A DNA stretch of 64,000 nt from CAVQUE01 sp046290435 (lineage in GTDB: Bacteria; Actinomycetota; Acidimicrobiia; Acidimicrobiales; UBA8592), in contig JBKAGO010000038.1 of NCBI GenBank assembly GCA_046290435.1, forward strand, positions 1 through 64,000, in the 5' to 3' direction. Made by a program: the position numbers and the translations under genes. The notes beneath the pieces were generated by a model, which was not told where the DNA came from, did no database searches, and saw nothing but the letters and a program-made list of their open reading frames with translations. Of the stretch, positions 34,509 through 42,982 are shown piece by piece; the stretch's first letter is position 1; each line of letters starts with the position of its first letter.

Positions 34509-35249
34509 ATGCTGACCGTCGACTACCAACGCCTCGAGCTCGAGCCCGGCCACCTGGTCCTCGACCTGGGATGCGGGTTCGGTCGCCACGCCTACGAGGT
34601 CCTGCGCCGCGGTGGCCGCGTCGTCGCCTGCGACATGGCGATGCCCGAGCTCAACGAGATCCGCGCCACCTGCGCGGCGATGGTCGACGACGGCGAGATC
34701 ACCGTCGATGCCATCGCGATGGCGACTGCAGGCGATGCCACCCGGCTCCCGTTCGCCGACGCCAGCTTCGACCGCATCATCGCCAGCGAGGTCCTCGAGC
34801 ACGTACCCGACGACTCCTCGGCCATGGCCGAGCTCGCCCGGGTCCTCAAGCCCGGCGGCATCATCGCCGCCACGGTGCCGGCGTTCCTGCCCGAGCGGAT
34901 CTGCTGGGCTCTGTCGGACGAGTACCACGCCCCCACCGAAGTCGGTGGCCACGTTCGCATCTACACCCGTGCCGAGCTCGAGGTGAAGATGCGTATGGCC
35001 GAGCTCGACCCCATCGACTATCACCGGGCCCACGCGCTGCATTCGCCGTACTGGTGGCTGCGCTGCGCCGTCGGGACCAAGAACACCGAGAATCCCCTGG
35101 TCAAGGCGTACCTGCGGTTGTTGACCTGGGACATCGTCGAGGCGCCCGCGGCCACCCGTATCGCCGAGAAGGCACTGAGCCCGGTCCTCGGCAAGAGCGC
35201 CGTCTTCTACGCTCGCAAGCCAGGAGAATCCATCGATGCCGCTGCCTGA
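34509..35249 (+). CDS. Class I SAM-dependent methyltransferase
   Basis: This 246-residue enzyme has a Methyltransf_11 core with the SAM-binding loop LVLDLGCGFGRHAYEV (residues 17-32), the acidic residue in VVACDMA, and the post-motif EVLEHVPDD. The ATG at 34509 gives a normal N terminus and is 28 bp after the glycosyltransferase stop. The last 14 bases overlap the next gene, so the cluster is co-translated. It probably methylates the product of the neighbouring glycosyltransferase. Confidence 0.92.
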   Translation: MLTVDYQRLELEPGHLVLDLGCGFGRHAYEVLRRGGRVVACDMAMPELNEIRATCAAMVDDGEITVDAIAMATAGDATRLPFADASFDRIIASEVLEHVPDDSSAMAELARVLKPGGIIAATVPAFLPERICWALSDEYHAPTEVGGHVRIYTRAELEVKMRMAELDPIDYHRAHALHSPYWWLRCAVGTKNTENPLVKAYLRLLTWDIVEAPAATRIAEKALSPVLGKSAVFYARKPGESIDAAA

Positions 35250-36315
35250 GCTCCCCGGAATCATCACCGCCGCCGACGTCACCGAGACCGCAGAGGCCAT
35301 CGCCGACTGGCAGCTGAACTCGGGGATGATCCCGTGGTACCCCGGTGGGCACGCCGACGTCTGGAATCACGTCGAGGCGGCCATGGCGCTCGACATCGCA
35401 GGCCTGCACGACGCCGCCTCCCGCGGCTACCAGTGGCTGGTCGACACCCAGCGCCCCGACGGCGCCTGGCATCAGTACTACCTGGCCGACCGGATCGAGC
35501 AGGACAAGCTCGACGCCAACTGCGTCGCCTACAGCGCGGCGGGGGTATGGCATCACTGGCTGCTCACCGGCGACCGGGGATTCCTCGAGACGATGTGGCC
35601 GGTGGTCGATGCCGCCATCGAGTTCGTCCTGGATCTCCAGACCCCACGCGGCGAGATCCGTTGGGCCCGCCACGCCGATGGCACGCCGTGGACGTTCGCG
35701 CTGCTCACCGGCTCGTCGAGCATGGTGCACAGCCTGCGGTGCGCCGTGGCGATCGCCACCGAACTGGGCCACGAACGCCCCGATTGGGAGCTCGGCGCCG
35801 CGCGCCTGGGTCATGTCATCCGCACCGAGCCCGATGCGTTCGCCCCCAAACATCGCTGGGCGATGGACTGGTACTACCCGGTACTGACCGGGGTGCTACG
35901 CGACGAAGCCGGTCGGGCCCGCCTCGCATCACGGGCCGCCGAGTTCGAGCTCGAGGACAAGGGCGTGCGCTGCGTGTCGGATCGCCCGTGGGTGACCACC
36001 GCCGAGACCTGCGAGTGTGCCATCGCCTATCTGGGCGTCGGCGATCGTGACAAGGCGCTGGCCCTGGTCGAGGCCATTGCTCCCAATCGCTGCGACGACG
36101 GCCACTACGTCACCGGCGTCGTGTTCCCCCAGGGGGTCACGTTCCCCGAGGACGAACGTTCGACCTACTCCGACGCCGCCGTGGTACTGGCAGTGGATGC
36201 CCTGTCGGGTGCGACGGCGGCGTCAGCGCTGTTCGTCGACCACGACAGCCTCCCCGAGCTCATCGACCTGACGGTCGACGAGCACAGCGAACACTCCGCC
36301 CGCAACCTCGACTGA
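35236..36315 (+). CDS. Alpha/alpha-barrel protein (prenyltransferase/terpenoid-cyclase-like)
   Basis: This 359-residue protein has repeated helix-hairpin motifs with Trp/Asp/Gly (NHVEAAMALDIAG, YQWLVDTQRPDGAWHQYY, WHHWLLTGDRGFLETMWPVV). They resemble the squalene-cyclase and glycoside-hydrolase alpha-barrel fold, and such proteins are often labelled prenyltransferase without proof. WYYPVLTGVLRDEAG and CECAIAYLG are further conserved-looking segments. The start overlaps the methyltransferase by 14 bp, so it works with the GT4 and methyltransferase genes. An (alpha/alpha)6 hydrolase acting on the glycan is an alternative. Confidence 0.8.
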   Translation: MPLPELPGIITAADVTETAEAIADWQLNSGMIPWYPGGHADVWNHVEAAMALDIAGLHDAASRGYQWLVDTQRPDGAWHQYYLADRIEQDKLDANCVAYSAAGVWHHWLLTGDRGFLETMWPVVDAAIEFVLDLQTPRGEIRWARHADGTPWTFALLTGSSSMVHSLRCAVAIATELGHERPDWELGAARLGHVIRTEPDAFAPKHRWAMDWYYPVLTGVLRDEAGRARLASRAAEFELEDKGVRCVSDRPWVTTAETCECAIAYLGVGDRDKALALVEAIAPNRCDDGHYVTGVVFPQGVTFPEDERSTYSDAAVVLAVDALSGATAASALFVDHDSLPELIDLTVDEHSEHSARNLD

Positions 36316-36321
36316 GCCCGT

Positions 36322-36366
36322 TCTCGTCATGGCCATCCACCTCTGCGGTGGATGAGCATGACGAGA
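36322..36366. terminator. Bidirectional terminator
   Basis: A long hairpin between convergent genes. An outer 10-bp stem (TCTCGTCATG with CATGACGAGA) and an inner 8-bp stem (CATCCACC with GGTGGATG) are separated by a 2x2 internal loop and closed by a 5-base loop. It sits 6 bp after the alpha-barrel gene stop and 6 bp before the end of the minus-strand PrxQ gene. Confidence 0.88.
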
Positions 36367-36372
36367 TCGGGG

Positions 36373-36822
36373 TCAGCGCGCCGAGCGGAGGATCTCGAGA
36401 GCTTTGTCGGCGTGGCTCATCATGTCGGTCTCGGACTTGATGGCCCCGAGCAGGCGACGATCCGCTCCGATCACGAACGTCATCCGCTTGTTCGGGATGG
36501 GTCCGAGCCGTTTCGCCCCGAACTGGGCGGCGACGGTTCGGCTCGGGTCGGACAACAACGGGAACCCGAGGCTGTTGGTCTCGTCGAAGGTGCGTTGCCG
36601 ATCCACCGGATCGGCGCTGATCCCCACTCGCTGCGCACCGAGTTCTGCGAACTCGGCGGCCAGGTCACGGAAATGACAGCTCTCCTTCGTTCAACCAGGA
36701 GTCATGGCCTTCGGGTAGAAGAACAGCACGACCGGACCGGACTCGACCAGGTCGGTCAAGGTGACGGTGGCGCCGTGCTGATCGGTGGCCGAGAAGTCGG
36801 CCACCTCGTCGCCGATGTTCAT
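36373..36822 (-). CDS. bcp: PrxQ/BCP-type peroxiredoxin with selenocysteine at the peroxidatic site
   Basis: This is a 149-residue protein if the TGA at 36691-36693 is read as selenocysteine (residue 44). The frame reads MNIGDEVADFSATD, then VLFFYPKAMTPG-Sec-TKESC, then FRDLAAEFAELGAQRVGISAD and on to the stop. In PrxQ/BCP the same place is TPGCT with peroxidatic Cys and a resolving Cys five residues later; here that is Sec44 and Cys49. Length and domain order are normal on both sides of the UGA. A strong AGGAGG (36830-36835) precedes the ATG by 7 bases. The enzyme would reduce peroxides using thioredoxin. No further inactivating change is visible, which argues against a pseudogene. Candidate SECIS hairpins are less clear than for the HesB gene. 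Confidence 0.87.
36638..36656 (-). promoter_or_regulatory. Candidate SECIS hairpin of the selenoprotein PrxQ gene
   Basis: A perfect 8-bp stem (CCGAGTTC with GAACTCGG on the minus strand) has a GCA loop, beginning 34 bases after the UGA. A loop starting with G fits bacterial SECIS rules, but the loop lies 42 bases from the UGA, slightly farther than usual. A nearer, weaker hairpin (GTCA with TGAC, loop TTTCCG) lies at 36664-36677. Which one is used is undecided. Confidence 0.35.
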
Positions 36823-36884
36823 CCGGGCTCCTCCTGACGATGGTGGCCGCCCATCGTGGCACGGAAACCGGCGCCCGGCGGGGT

Positions 36885-37520
36885 TCAGCAGGCTGGGTGT
36901 GCTGCGGTGCGGCGCAGCAGTCGCAACGAGCCAACGGCGCCCACCTCCACGAACGCCCCCGACGCCAGCGCCCGCTGGTGGATCTCGAACGGCGGCCGGC
37001 CCCCATCGGCGGGGTCGGGGAAGACGTCGTGGATGGCCAGCGTGCCACCCTCGACCACCTTGGGCACCCACGTCTCGTAGTCCCGGTGCGCGGGTTCGGT
37101 GCCGTGACCGCCGTCGATGAACAGCATGGCGAGTGGCGTCGCCCAGCACCCACCGACCGTCGGCGAGTCCCCCACGACGGCGACGACCACGCCTTCGAGA
37201 CCCGCGTCGAAGATCGTGCGCCGGAAGTGCGGCAGGGTATCCATACGGCCGGTATCGGGATCGACCAGGTCGGGTTCGTGCCATTCCCAGCCGGCCTGGT
37301 TCTCCTCGGAGCCCCGATGGTGGTCGAGGGCGAACACGACCCGCCCGGTCTCGAGCGCCGCGGCCCCCATGTAGACCGAGGACTTCCCGCAGTAGCTGCC
37401 GATCTCGAGGATCGGGCCATCGACGGTCAGCGCCGCCACGGCGTCGTGGAGGCCGAGCCCTTCGTCGTCGGGCATGAAGCCCCGGGCGGCTCGGGCGTGG
37501 GCCAACAGTTCGGGTTGCAC
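36885..37520 (-). CDS. Class I SAM-dependent methyltransferase (Methyltransf_24-like)
   Basis: This 211-residue protein has the SAM-binding loop ILEIGSYCGKSSVYMG (about residues 37-52), an acidic residue at VFALDHHRGSEEN, and MLFIDGGHGTEPAHRDYETW, which is typical of the Methyltransf_24 and cephalosporin-hydroxylase-related group acting on small molecules or sugars. The start is GTG at 37520. It lies 62 bp upstream of the PrxQ gene on the same strand. The target is unknown; the nearby glycosyltransferase and GtrA genes suggest envelope glycans. Confidence 0.85.
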   Translation of the reverse strand: MQPELLAHARAARGFMPDDEGLGLHDAVAALTVDGPILEIGSYCGKSSVYMGAAALETGRVVFALDHHRGSEENQAGWEWHEPDLVDPDTGRMDTLPHFRRTIFDAGLEGVVVAVVGDSPTVGGCWATPLAMLFIDGGHGTEPAHRDYETWVPKVVEGGTLAIHDVFPDPADGGRPPFEIHQRALASGAFVEVGAVGSLRLLRRTAAHPAC

Positions 37521-37605
37521 GACGATGGAGGATATGCCCGACGGACGGTATCGGCGGGCGAAACCGCTGGTCGCCTCCCGGCGATGAGCCCTCGGCGGTC
37601 CGCGG

Positions 37606-38043
37606 TCAGGCGACGGATTCGACGCGACCGACGGCTTCGTCGGCGAACAGGACCCGATCGAGGATCACGTACTTGGCGAGCCAGAGGCTGCCGAACGCCG
37701 AGAGGTTCGCTGCGTTTATCATCAGCCATGCGTCGGTATACCGACTGACGACCGCGACGAGCACGGTCGACAGGACCAGCCCCAGCACCGCCATGCCCCA
37801 GAACGGCACGATCTCGGCTCGGACCGAGTGGCCGCCGCTCTTGCCCCAGACCCAGGCACGATTGAGCAGGTAACTGGGAACGGTGCCGATCATGACGGCG
37901 AGCACGTTGGCGGAGGTGGCGCCGAGGCCCATCGCTTCGTAGAACATGAACAGCAGCGTCTGACCGACGATGACCCCGATGACCGAGACCCCCGCATAGC
38001 GCATCAGACGCCTGCCGTGTTGTTCGATGAGTTTCGTCAGCAT
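37606..38043 (-). CDS. GtrA-like membrane protein
   Basis: This 145-residue protein has four predicted membrane helices. The GtrA/DPMS-type pattern includes RYAGVSVIGVIVGQTLLF, YLLNRAWVWG (the family NR-x-WxF/W motif) and the terminal SLWLAKYVILDRVLF. GtrA proteins are thought to help move polyprenyl-linked sugars across the membrane for cell-surface glycosylation. It is upstream of, and on the same strand as, the methyltransferase gene 85 bp away. Confidence 0.9.
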   Translation of the reverse strand: MLTKLIEQHGRRLMRYAGVSVIGVIVGQTLLFMFYEAMGLGATSANVLAVMIGTVPSYLLNRAWVWGKSGGHSVRAEIVPFWGMAVLGLVLSTVLVAVVSRYTDAWLMINAANLSAFGSLWLAKYVILDRVLFADEAVGRVESVA

Positions 38044-38136
38044 CGTCGGTTCGCCCTTCGGCCGTGCCTTGTACCGATCGGCATCGGCGCCGTGGAATCA
38101 AATCGCAACGCAACCCATCCCCCACCAGGAGACACC

Positions 38137-39441
38137 GTGGCGCAACGAGCCCCAGTATCGCAACCAATGGCACCCCGATGCGCATCGGGGTCGATCGACC
38201 GACCCCCGCCGTCGCGTCGACGCCTCGGGGCGCGTGCCGCTGCCGCGGGGCTGCTGGTGGCGGTGCTGGCCGCATGCGGCGGCGAGGACGGCCCGGACTT
38301 CGCCGACGCTGCGTCCACGACGCCCCCGGTCGTCGAATCGGCCACGGTCGAGCCGCCTGAGCCTGCGACACCCCCGCCCTCGGTCCCACCGGCCGACTTC
38401 ACCGTTGCGTTGACCCCCGTCCTCGAGATCGAGGAACCGGTCGATCTCATCGTGCACCCCGTCACCGACGAGGTCTTCGTCGCATCACGGACGGGTGTCA
38501 TCGCCCGGGTCGACCTCGACGCCGGCGAGGTCGTCGAGGAGCTCGTCGACCTCGGCGGGCGCCTCGCGAGCGATTGGGTCGAGCAGGGCGTGCTGGGCAT
38601 CGAGTTCTCCCCCGATGGCGACAAGCTCTACGTCAACTTCACCGACAGCGACGGCACCAGCGTGATCGGCATGTGGGACACCGATGGCACCACCATCGAT
38701 CTCGAGAGCGGGCGCACCCTCCTGCGGGTCGATCAGCCTGCCGGCAACCACAACGGCGGCGACCTCGAGTTCGGGCCCGACGGGCTGCTCTACATCACGC
38801 TGGGCGACGGGGGCGGCGCCGACGACGAGTTCGAGAACGGCCAGGACACCTCCACGCTGCTGGGTTCGATCCTGCGCATCGACCCCGACGGCGGCGAGCC
38901 CTACGCCATCCCGGCAGCGAACCCGTTCGTCGACGGCGGAGGCGCCCCCGAGATCTATCTGATGGGCGCCCGCAACCCGTGGCGGATCGATTTCGACGAG
39001 GCCACCGGCGACCTCTGGATCGCCGATGTGGGCCAGGACGCGGTCGAGGAGATCAACGTCGTGCCCGCAGGCAGCGCCGATGCGGTCAACCTCGGTTGGC
39101 CGCTGGTCGAGGGTTCGGTGCCCTTCAGCGGGACCGGGCCTCCCGAGGACGGCTATCTCGGTCCGATCGTCGAGTACGGCCACGACGAGGGCTGCTCCAT
39201 CACCGGCGGTGTCGTGTACCGCGGCAACGCGATCCCCGAACTCGACGGCGTGTACCTGTTCGCCGACTACTGCACCGCCGAGTTGTGGGGAGTCGTCGGC
39301 ACCGGCGAGACGGGCCCCGCCGAGCGCATCGACCTGGGTGTGGGTACCGGGCCGGCGCCCGCAGCGTTCGCCGAGGGCCCCGGCGGCGAGGTCTACGTCC
39401 TGTCGCTCGAGGACCAGATCTCGCGCATCGACCCTGCCTGA
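38137..39441 (+). CDS. PQQ-dependent sugar dehydrogenase-like lipoprotein 1
   Basis: This 434-residue secreted lipoprotein starts at GTG 38137, 6 bases after AGGAG. It has a basic N terminus, a hydrophobic segment and the lipobox VLAAC, then an acidic/Pro linker. A six-bladed beta-propeller of the GSDH family follows. Family motifs are EQGVLGIEFSPDG, NHNGGDLEFGPDGLLYITLGDGGG, YLMGARNPWRIDFDEATGDLWIADVGQ-type blades and GGVVYRG. The catalytic propeller His near the blade-1 region is present in NHNGG. It oxidises sugars or alcohols if it carries PQQ. A related gene lies 170 bp downstream. Confidence 0.9.
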   Translation: MAQRAPVSQPMAPRCASGSIDRPPPSRRRLGARAAAAGLLVAVLAACGGEDGPDFADAASTTPPVVESATVEPPEPATPPPSVPPADFTVALTPVLEIEEPVDLIVHPVTDEVFVASRTGVIARVDLDAGEVVEELVDLGGRLASDWVEQGVLGIEFSPDGDKLYVNFTDSDGTSVIGMWDTDGTTIDLESGRTLLRVDQPAGNHNGGDLEFGPDGLLYITLGDGGGADDEFENGQDTSTLLGSILRIDPDGGEPYAIPAANPFVDGGGAPEIYLMGARNPWRIDFDEATGDLWIADVGQDAVEEINVVPAGSADAVNLGWPLVEGSVPFSGTGPPEDGYLGPIVEYGHDEGCSITGGVVYRGNAIPELDGVYLFADYCTAELWGVVGTGETGPAERIDLGVGTGPAPAAFAEGPGGEVYVLSLEDQISRIDPA

Positions 39442-39610
39442 CGCAGTCGGCTCCCTCCTGGGCCGACACCTCGGGACCGGCAGCACCGCCGGCGCGGCAT
39501 GGGGCCGACAGCCCCGCCGGTGGTCTGCCCGACATCGGGGGCCGACCCGGTTGCCATAGCTTGTGCAATCGACGATCGTCCCCTGACAGACCTGCGAGAG
39601 TGAGCCCGAG

Positions 39611-41023
39611 ATGTACACCGAGACCCGGCGACGCGTCTGCCGTTTCGGCGCTGCCGCGGCTGCGTTGACCGCGCTTGCAGTCGTGGCGAGCGCGTGCGGA
39701 GGAGGCGACGAAGTCGTCCTCGGGACCGAGCTCGACGTCGGCATCGCGACCCCCGAGATCGCCGCGACGACCGACGACGTGGCCCAGGACCCTGCAGACT
39801 CCGAAGAAGACGCCACGGCGGGAGACGCCACTGCCGAGGACACCGAGTCGCCGACCGAGGACACCGAGCGGCCGTCCGAGGACACCGACCCGGCGCCCGA
39901 GCCCGCGGAGCCGTCGGCCGAGCCCACCCCCGAGCCGACGGTTCCGCCCGTGGTGCCCGTGTCGGTGCCGGATTCGGTGTCGGTCCAGCTCACGAAGATG
40001 ACCGACGTGCGTGCCCCGCTGGCGCTCGTCACCCGCAGCGGGTCACCACTGCTCTACGTGGCCACCAAGGACGGTCTCGTCATCGCCATCGAGGTCCTCG
40101 AGCAGAGCGGGTCGGTGGTCGAAACCGTCATCGACGTCAGCAGTCAGGTCCTCCAGGGTGACGAGCAGGGATTGTTGGGGCTGACCTTCTCGCCCGACGG
40201 CACCCGGATGTACCTGAACTACACGAACCTCGACGGCGACACCGAGATCGTCGAGTACCGGATGAACGGCGAGATCGCCGATCCGTCCACCCAGCGTCTG
40301 GTCCTGGCGATCGACCAGCCGGGCATCTATCACAACGGCGGCCACCTGGCGTTCGGGCCCGACGGGTATCTCTACATCGGCATGGGTGACGGCAACAGCG
40401 ACGTGGCCGAGAACTCCCAGGATCCGACCGACCTCCTCGGCGACGTGCTGCGTATCGATCCCCTCGGAGGCGAGCCCTACGCGATCCCTGGAGACAATCC
40501 GTTCGCCGAGCGCGGCGGAGCGCCGGAGATCTACCTCACCGGGGTGCGCAATCCCTGGAAGTTCTCCTTCGATCGCGCCACCGGCGATCTGTGGATTGCC
40601 GATGTCGGCCTGAGCACGTCCGAAGAGGTGACGGTCCTCTATGCAAGTGAGGGCCGTGGGCGCGGCGCCAACCTCGGCTGGCCGCTGGTCGAGGGCTCGG
40701 TGCCGTTCCTCGGTTCGGGGCCACCCGTCGACAACTATGTCGCGCCCATCTACGAGTACGGCCGCTCCGGCGGCTGTTCCATCTCCGGTGGCGTCGTGTA
40801 CCGGGGGGCGGCCATACCGGAGCTGTACGGGTCGTTCGTGTACGGCGACTTCTGCACAGCGCAACTGCGGGCCTTCGCGAGCAGCGAGGAGCAGGGTCCA
40901 CTCGGATCGTTCGATCTCGGCGTCGGCTACGACTACGGCGTCGTCGCCGTCGCCGAGGGGCCCGACGGCGAACTCTACGTCGCCAGCTTCACCAACGAGA
41001 TCCACCGCATCGACCCCGCCTGA
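39611..41023 (+). CDS. PQQ-dependent sugar dehydrogenase-like lipoprotein 2
   Basis: This 470-residue paralogue of the preceding gene has a lipobox at VASAC, a long Glu/Asp/Thr/Pro linker (about residues 30-120), and then the same GSDH propeller. Matching blades include EQGLLGLTFSPDG, YHNGGHLAFGPDGYLYIGMGDGN, LTGVRNPWKFSFDRATGDLWIADVG, LGWPLVEGSVPF and GGVVYRG. The two genes are a tandem duplication that has diverged mostly in the linker. It is anchored on the outer face of the cytoplasmic membrane. No PQQ synthesis genes are visible in the window. Confidence 0.9.
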   Translation: MYTETRRRVCRFGAAAAALTALAVVASACGGGDEVVLGTELDVGIATPEIAATTDDVAQDPADSEEDATAGDATAEDTESPTEDTERPSEDTDPAPEPAEPSAEPTPEPTVPPVVPVSVPDSVSVQLTKMTDVRAPLALVTRSGSPLLYVATKDGLVIAIEVLEQSGSVVETVIDVSSQVLQGDEQGLLGLTFSPDGTRMYLNYTNLDGDTEIVEYRMNGEIADPSTQRLVLAIDQPGIYHNGGHLAFGPDGYLYIGMGDGNSDVAENSQDPTDLLGDVLRIDPLGGEPYAIPGDNPFAERGGAPEIYLTGVRNPWKFSFDRATGDLWIADVGLSTSEEVTVLYASEGRGRGANLGWPLVEGSVPFLGSGPPVDNYVAPIYEYGRSGGCSISGGVVYRGAAIPELYGSFVYGDFCTAQLRAFASSEEQGPLGSFDLGVGYDYGVVAVAEGPDGELYVASFTNEIHRIDPA

Positions 41024-41296
41024 GCCACCAGCGCTCCGGCTCGGACCACCGAGCCCCGACTCGCGCCCAGGGTGGCAAGCCCGGGTCCGACGCACTAGGG
41101 TCCCGACCTGGTCTCGGCGCGGGCGGCGACGAGGGGCAGGGCTCGAGGTGAACCACAACTCCAGACGCCACCGGCGCTACGTCGCGTGTGTTCACGCTGC
41201 ATCGGGTCACCCCGGCCTCATGGCCCGGGTCGATCCGACCCGACCAATGGACCCAACGTGGTCAACCAGGGCTCGATCGGCGCCGATGGGTTCCTC

Positions 41297-42244
41297 GTGA
41301 AGCGCCACCATCGCGACCACCCAGCCGTTCCTTCGCGCCGACGCCCCGTGGCTGCGCTGATCAGCACCATCGCCATGGTGGCGTCGCTGTTCACGTTCGC
41401 AGCGCCTCCCTCAGCGGCACAGGCCTCCTGTTTCGGGCGCACCGTCACGATCTTCGCCGTGCCCGGCGTCCCCACGGTCGGGACCGCCGGCGACGACGTC
41501 ATCATGGGCACGAGCGGCAACGACGTGATCCGCGGCCGCGGCGGGAACGATCGGATCTGCGGGCTCGGGGGGGCCGACCGGATCATCGGCGGCGCCGGTC
41601 ACGACCGGATCTCCGGCGGCGCCGGAGATGACACCCTCATCGGCGGCGGCGGCCGCGATCGCATCATCGGCGACGCAGGCGACGACACCGTGCGGGGCGG
41701 TCCCGGCCGAGACATCCTGCGCGGCGGCCCCGGCAACGACACCATCATCGGTCAGGCGGGCGTCGACGTCATGAACGGCAACGCCGGCGGCGACGTCTGC
41801 AGGACCGAACGCAGAACGGACCGGGTCCGGCGCTGCAGCATCGAGCGTTCGGACGTCTCCGAGGAGGTCGCGCAGCTCGAAGCCCGCATGCTGGCGCAGG
41901 TCAACCAGCTGCGCCGCAGCGTCGGTGTCGCACCCCTGCGGATCAGCTCCCCGATGAGCGATGTGGCACGGCGGTGGTCGGCCGGCCTGCCGTCGGACTT
42001 CGAGCACAATCCGTCCGTCGGTGCACAGATCCCCAGCGGGTGGCGACTCTGGGCCGAGAACATCGGCTATCGCGTCGACCCGTACGCCGGTCCGCTGGCC
42101 ACGATGGAAACCGTGCACGAGGGGCTCATCGCCAGTCCCGGCCACTACGCCAACCTCGTGCACCCCGAACTCACCCACGTGGGGATCGGTATCCACATCC
42201 AGGGCGACGGCGTCTACGTCACCCAGGTCTTCGCCCGCTACTGA
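41297..42244 (+). CDS. Secreted RTX-repeat protein with CAP (SCP/PR1) domain
   Basis: This 315-residue exported protein starts at GTG 41297. It has a signal peptide (basic start, LISTIAMVASLFTFAAPP, cleavage after AQA). About eight RTX-type calcium-binding nonapeptides follow (GTSGNDVIRGRGGNDRI, GGAGDDTLIGGGGRDRI and similar, about residues 60-160). A C-terminal CAP domain includes LAQVNQLRRSVGVAPLR, WAENIGYRV and SPGHYANLVHPELTHVGIGI. CAP proteins of the YkwD type are secreted and of uncertain activity. The RTX part would fold on meeting calcium outside the cell. It is convergent with the next lipoprotein gene, 13 bp apart. Confidence 0.88.
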   Translation: MKRHHRDHPAVPSRRRPVAALISTIAMVASLFTFAAPPSAAQASCFGRTVTIFAVPGVPTVGTAGDDVIMGTSGNDVIRGRGGNDRICGLGGADRIIGGAGHDRISGGAGDDTLIGGGGRDRIIGDAGDDTVRGGPGRDILRGGPGNDTIIGQAGVDVMNGNAGGDVCRTERRTDRVRRCSIERSDVSEEVAQLEARMLAQVNQLRRSVGVAPLRISSPMSDVARRWSAGLPSDFEHNPSVGAQIPSGWRLWAENIGYRVDPYAGPLATMETVHEGLIASPGHYANLVHPELTHVGIGIHIQGDGVYVTQVFARY

Positions 42245-42257
42245 TCCGGGCCGGAGC

Positions 42258-42893
42258 TCAGTCCGTCTCCGCCTCATCGACGTCCACCTCGACCTCCACC
42301 TCGACGTCATCGAGGTCGGGATGGAGGATCACGCTGTACTGCATACGGTTCTCGTTGCCGAGACCGGTGACGTCGGTGGCGACCACCTCGACCCGACGGC
42401 CTTCCTTTGCGTACTCGGTTCGGAACGCGCCCTCGGGCCGCTCCACCGGAGCGACCAGCTGGTTCCAACCGGCCTGGTCGAGCAGTTCGGCCATCTGGTC
42501 GATGGCACGGGCAGCGACCATCTGGTTGATGGTGTAGGTGGCGGCCATGACCTCGTCGTCTTGGACATCGATGGGGCCGATCTGCTCGCTGCCGTCGATC
42601 AGCGGGATGTCCCCGAAGTCGCCCTGGCCGAAGGTCTCGGTCCCCACCTGCGGCTGCGCCGGCGGCTCCTCGGCCTCACCCTCGGCGGTGACGTTGATCT
42701 CTGAATCGCCCGGGTCGTCCTGCGCCGTGATGTCCTCGGAGTCGCTCTCTGCACATGCAGCGGCCAACAGGATGAGCGCCATGGCGCCGACGATCACGAG
42801 TATTCGGAGGCTCCTATGGCGGCCACCGCGTCGCCGGCCGCCGCAGGGTGAGGCGCGCCGTCGATCTCGGTCGTCTGGAGCGTGTGTGTCCAT
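42258..42893 (-). CDS. Putative lipoprotein, unknown function
   Basis: This 211-residue protein has an Arg-rich start, a hydrophobic helix and the lipobox LLAAAC (Cys near residue 47). An acidic linker is followed by a compact domain (YTINQMVAARAIDQMAELLDQAGWNQLV, FRTEYAKEGRRVEVVATDV). The C terminus is a Val/Glu/Asp repeat. No family was recognised. It is in convergent orientation to the RTX-CAP gene and shares a ~90-bp intergenic region with the His-rich gene upstream. Confidence 0.75.
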   Translation of the reverse strand: MDTHAPDDRDRRRASPCGGRRRGGRHRSLRILVIVGAMALILLAAACAESDSEDITAQDDPGDSEINVTAEGEAEEPPAQPQVGTETFGQGDFGDIPLIDGSEQIGPIDVQDDEVMAATYTINQMVAARAIDQMAELLDQAGWNQLVAPVERPEGAFRTEYAKEGRRVEVVATDVTGLGNENRMQYSVILHPDLDDVEVEVEVDVDEAETD

Positions 42894-42982
42894 GTCGGTT
42901 GACTACCTCTGCACGGTCGAGGTGAAACGCCCGTGCCGGATCCGCTGCGACACGCGGCCCCGACCAGAGATCCGAGCGCGCC

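Noticed and set aside
36373..36627. Truncated peroxiredoxin pseudogene
   Set aside because: Only one stop is present, exactly at the peroxidatic position, with intact sequence, start, resolving Cys and terminator; selenocysteine explains this better.
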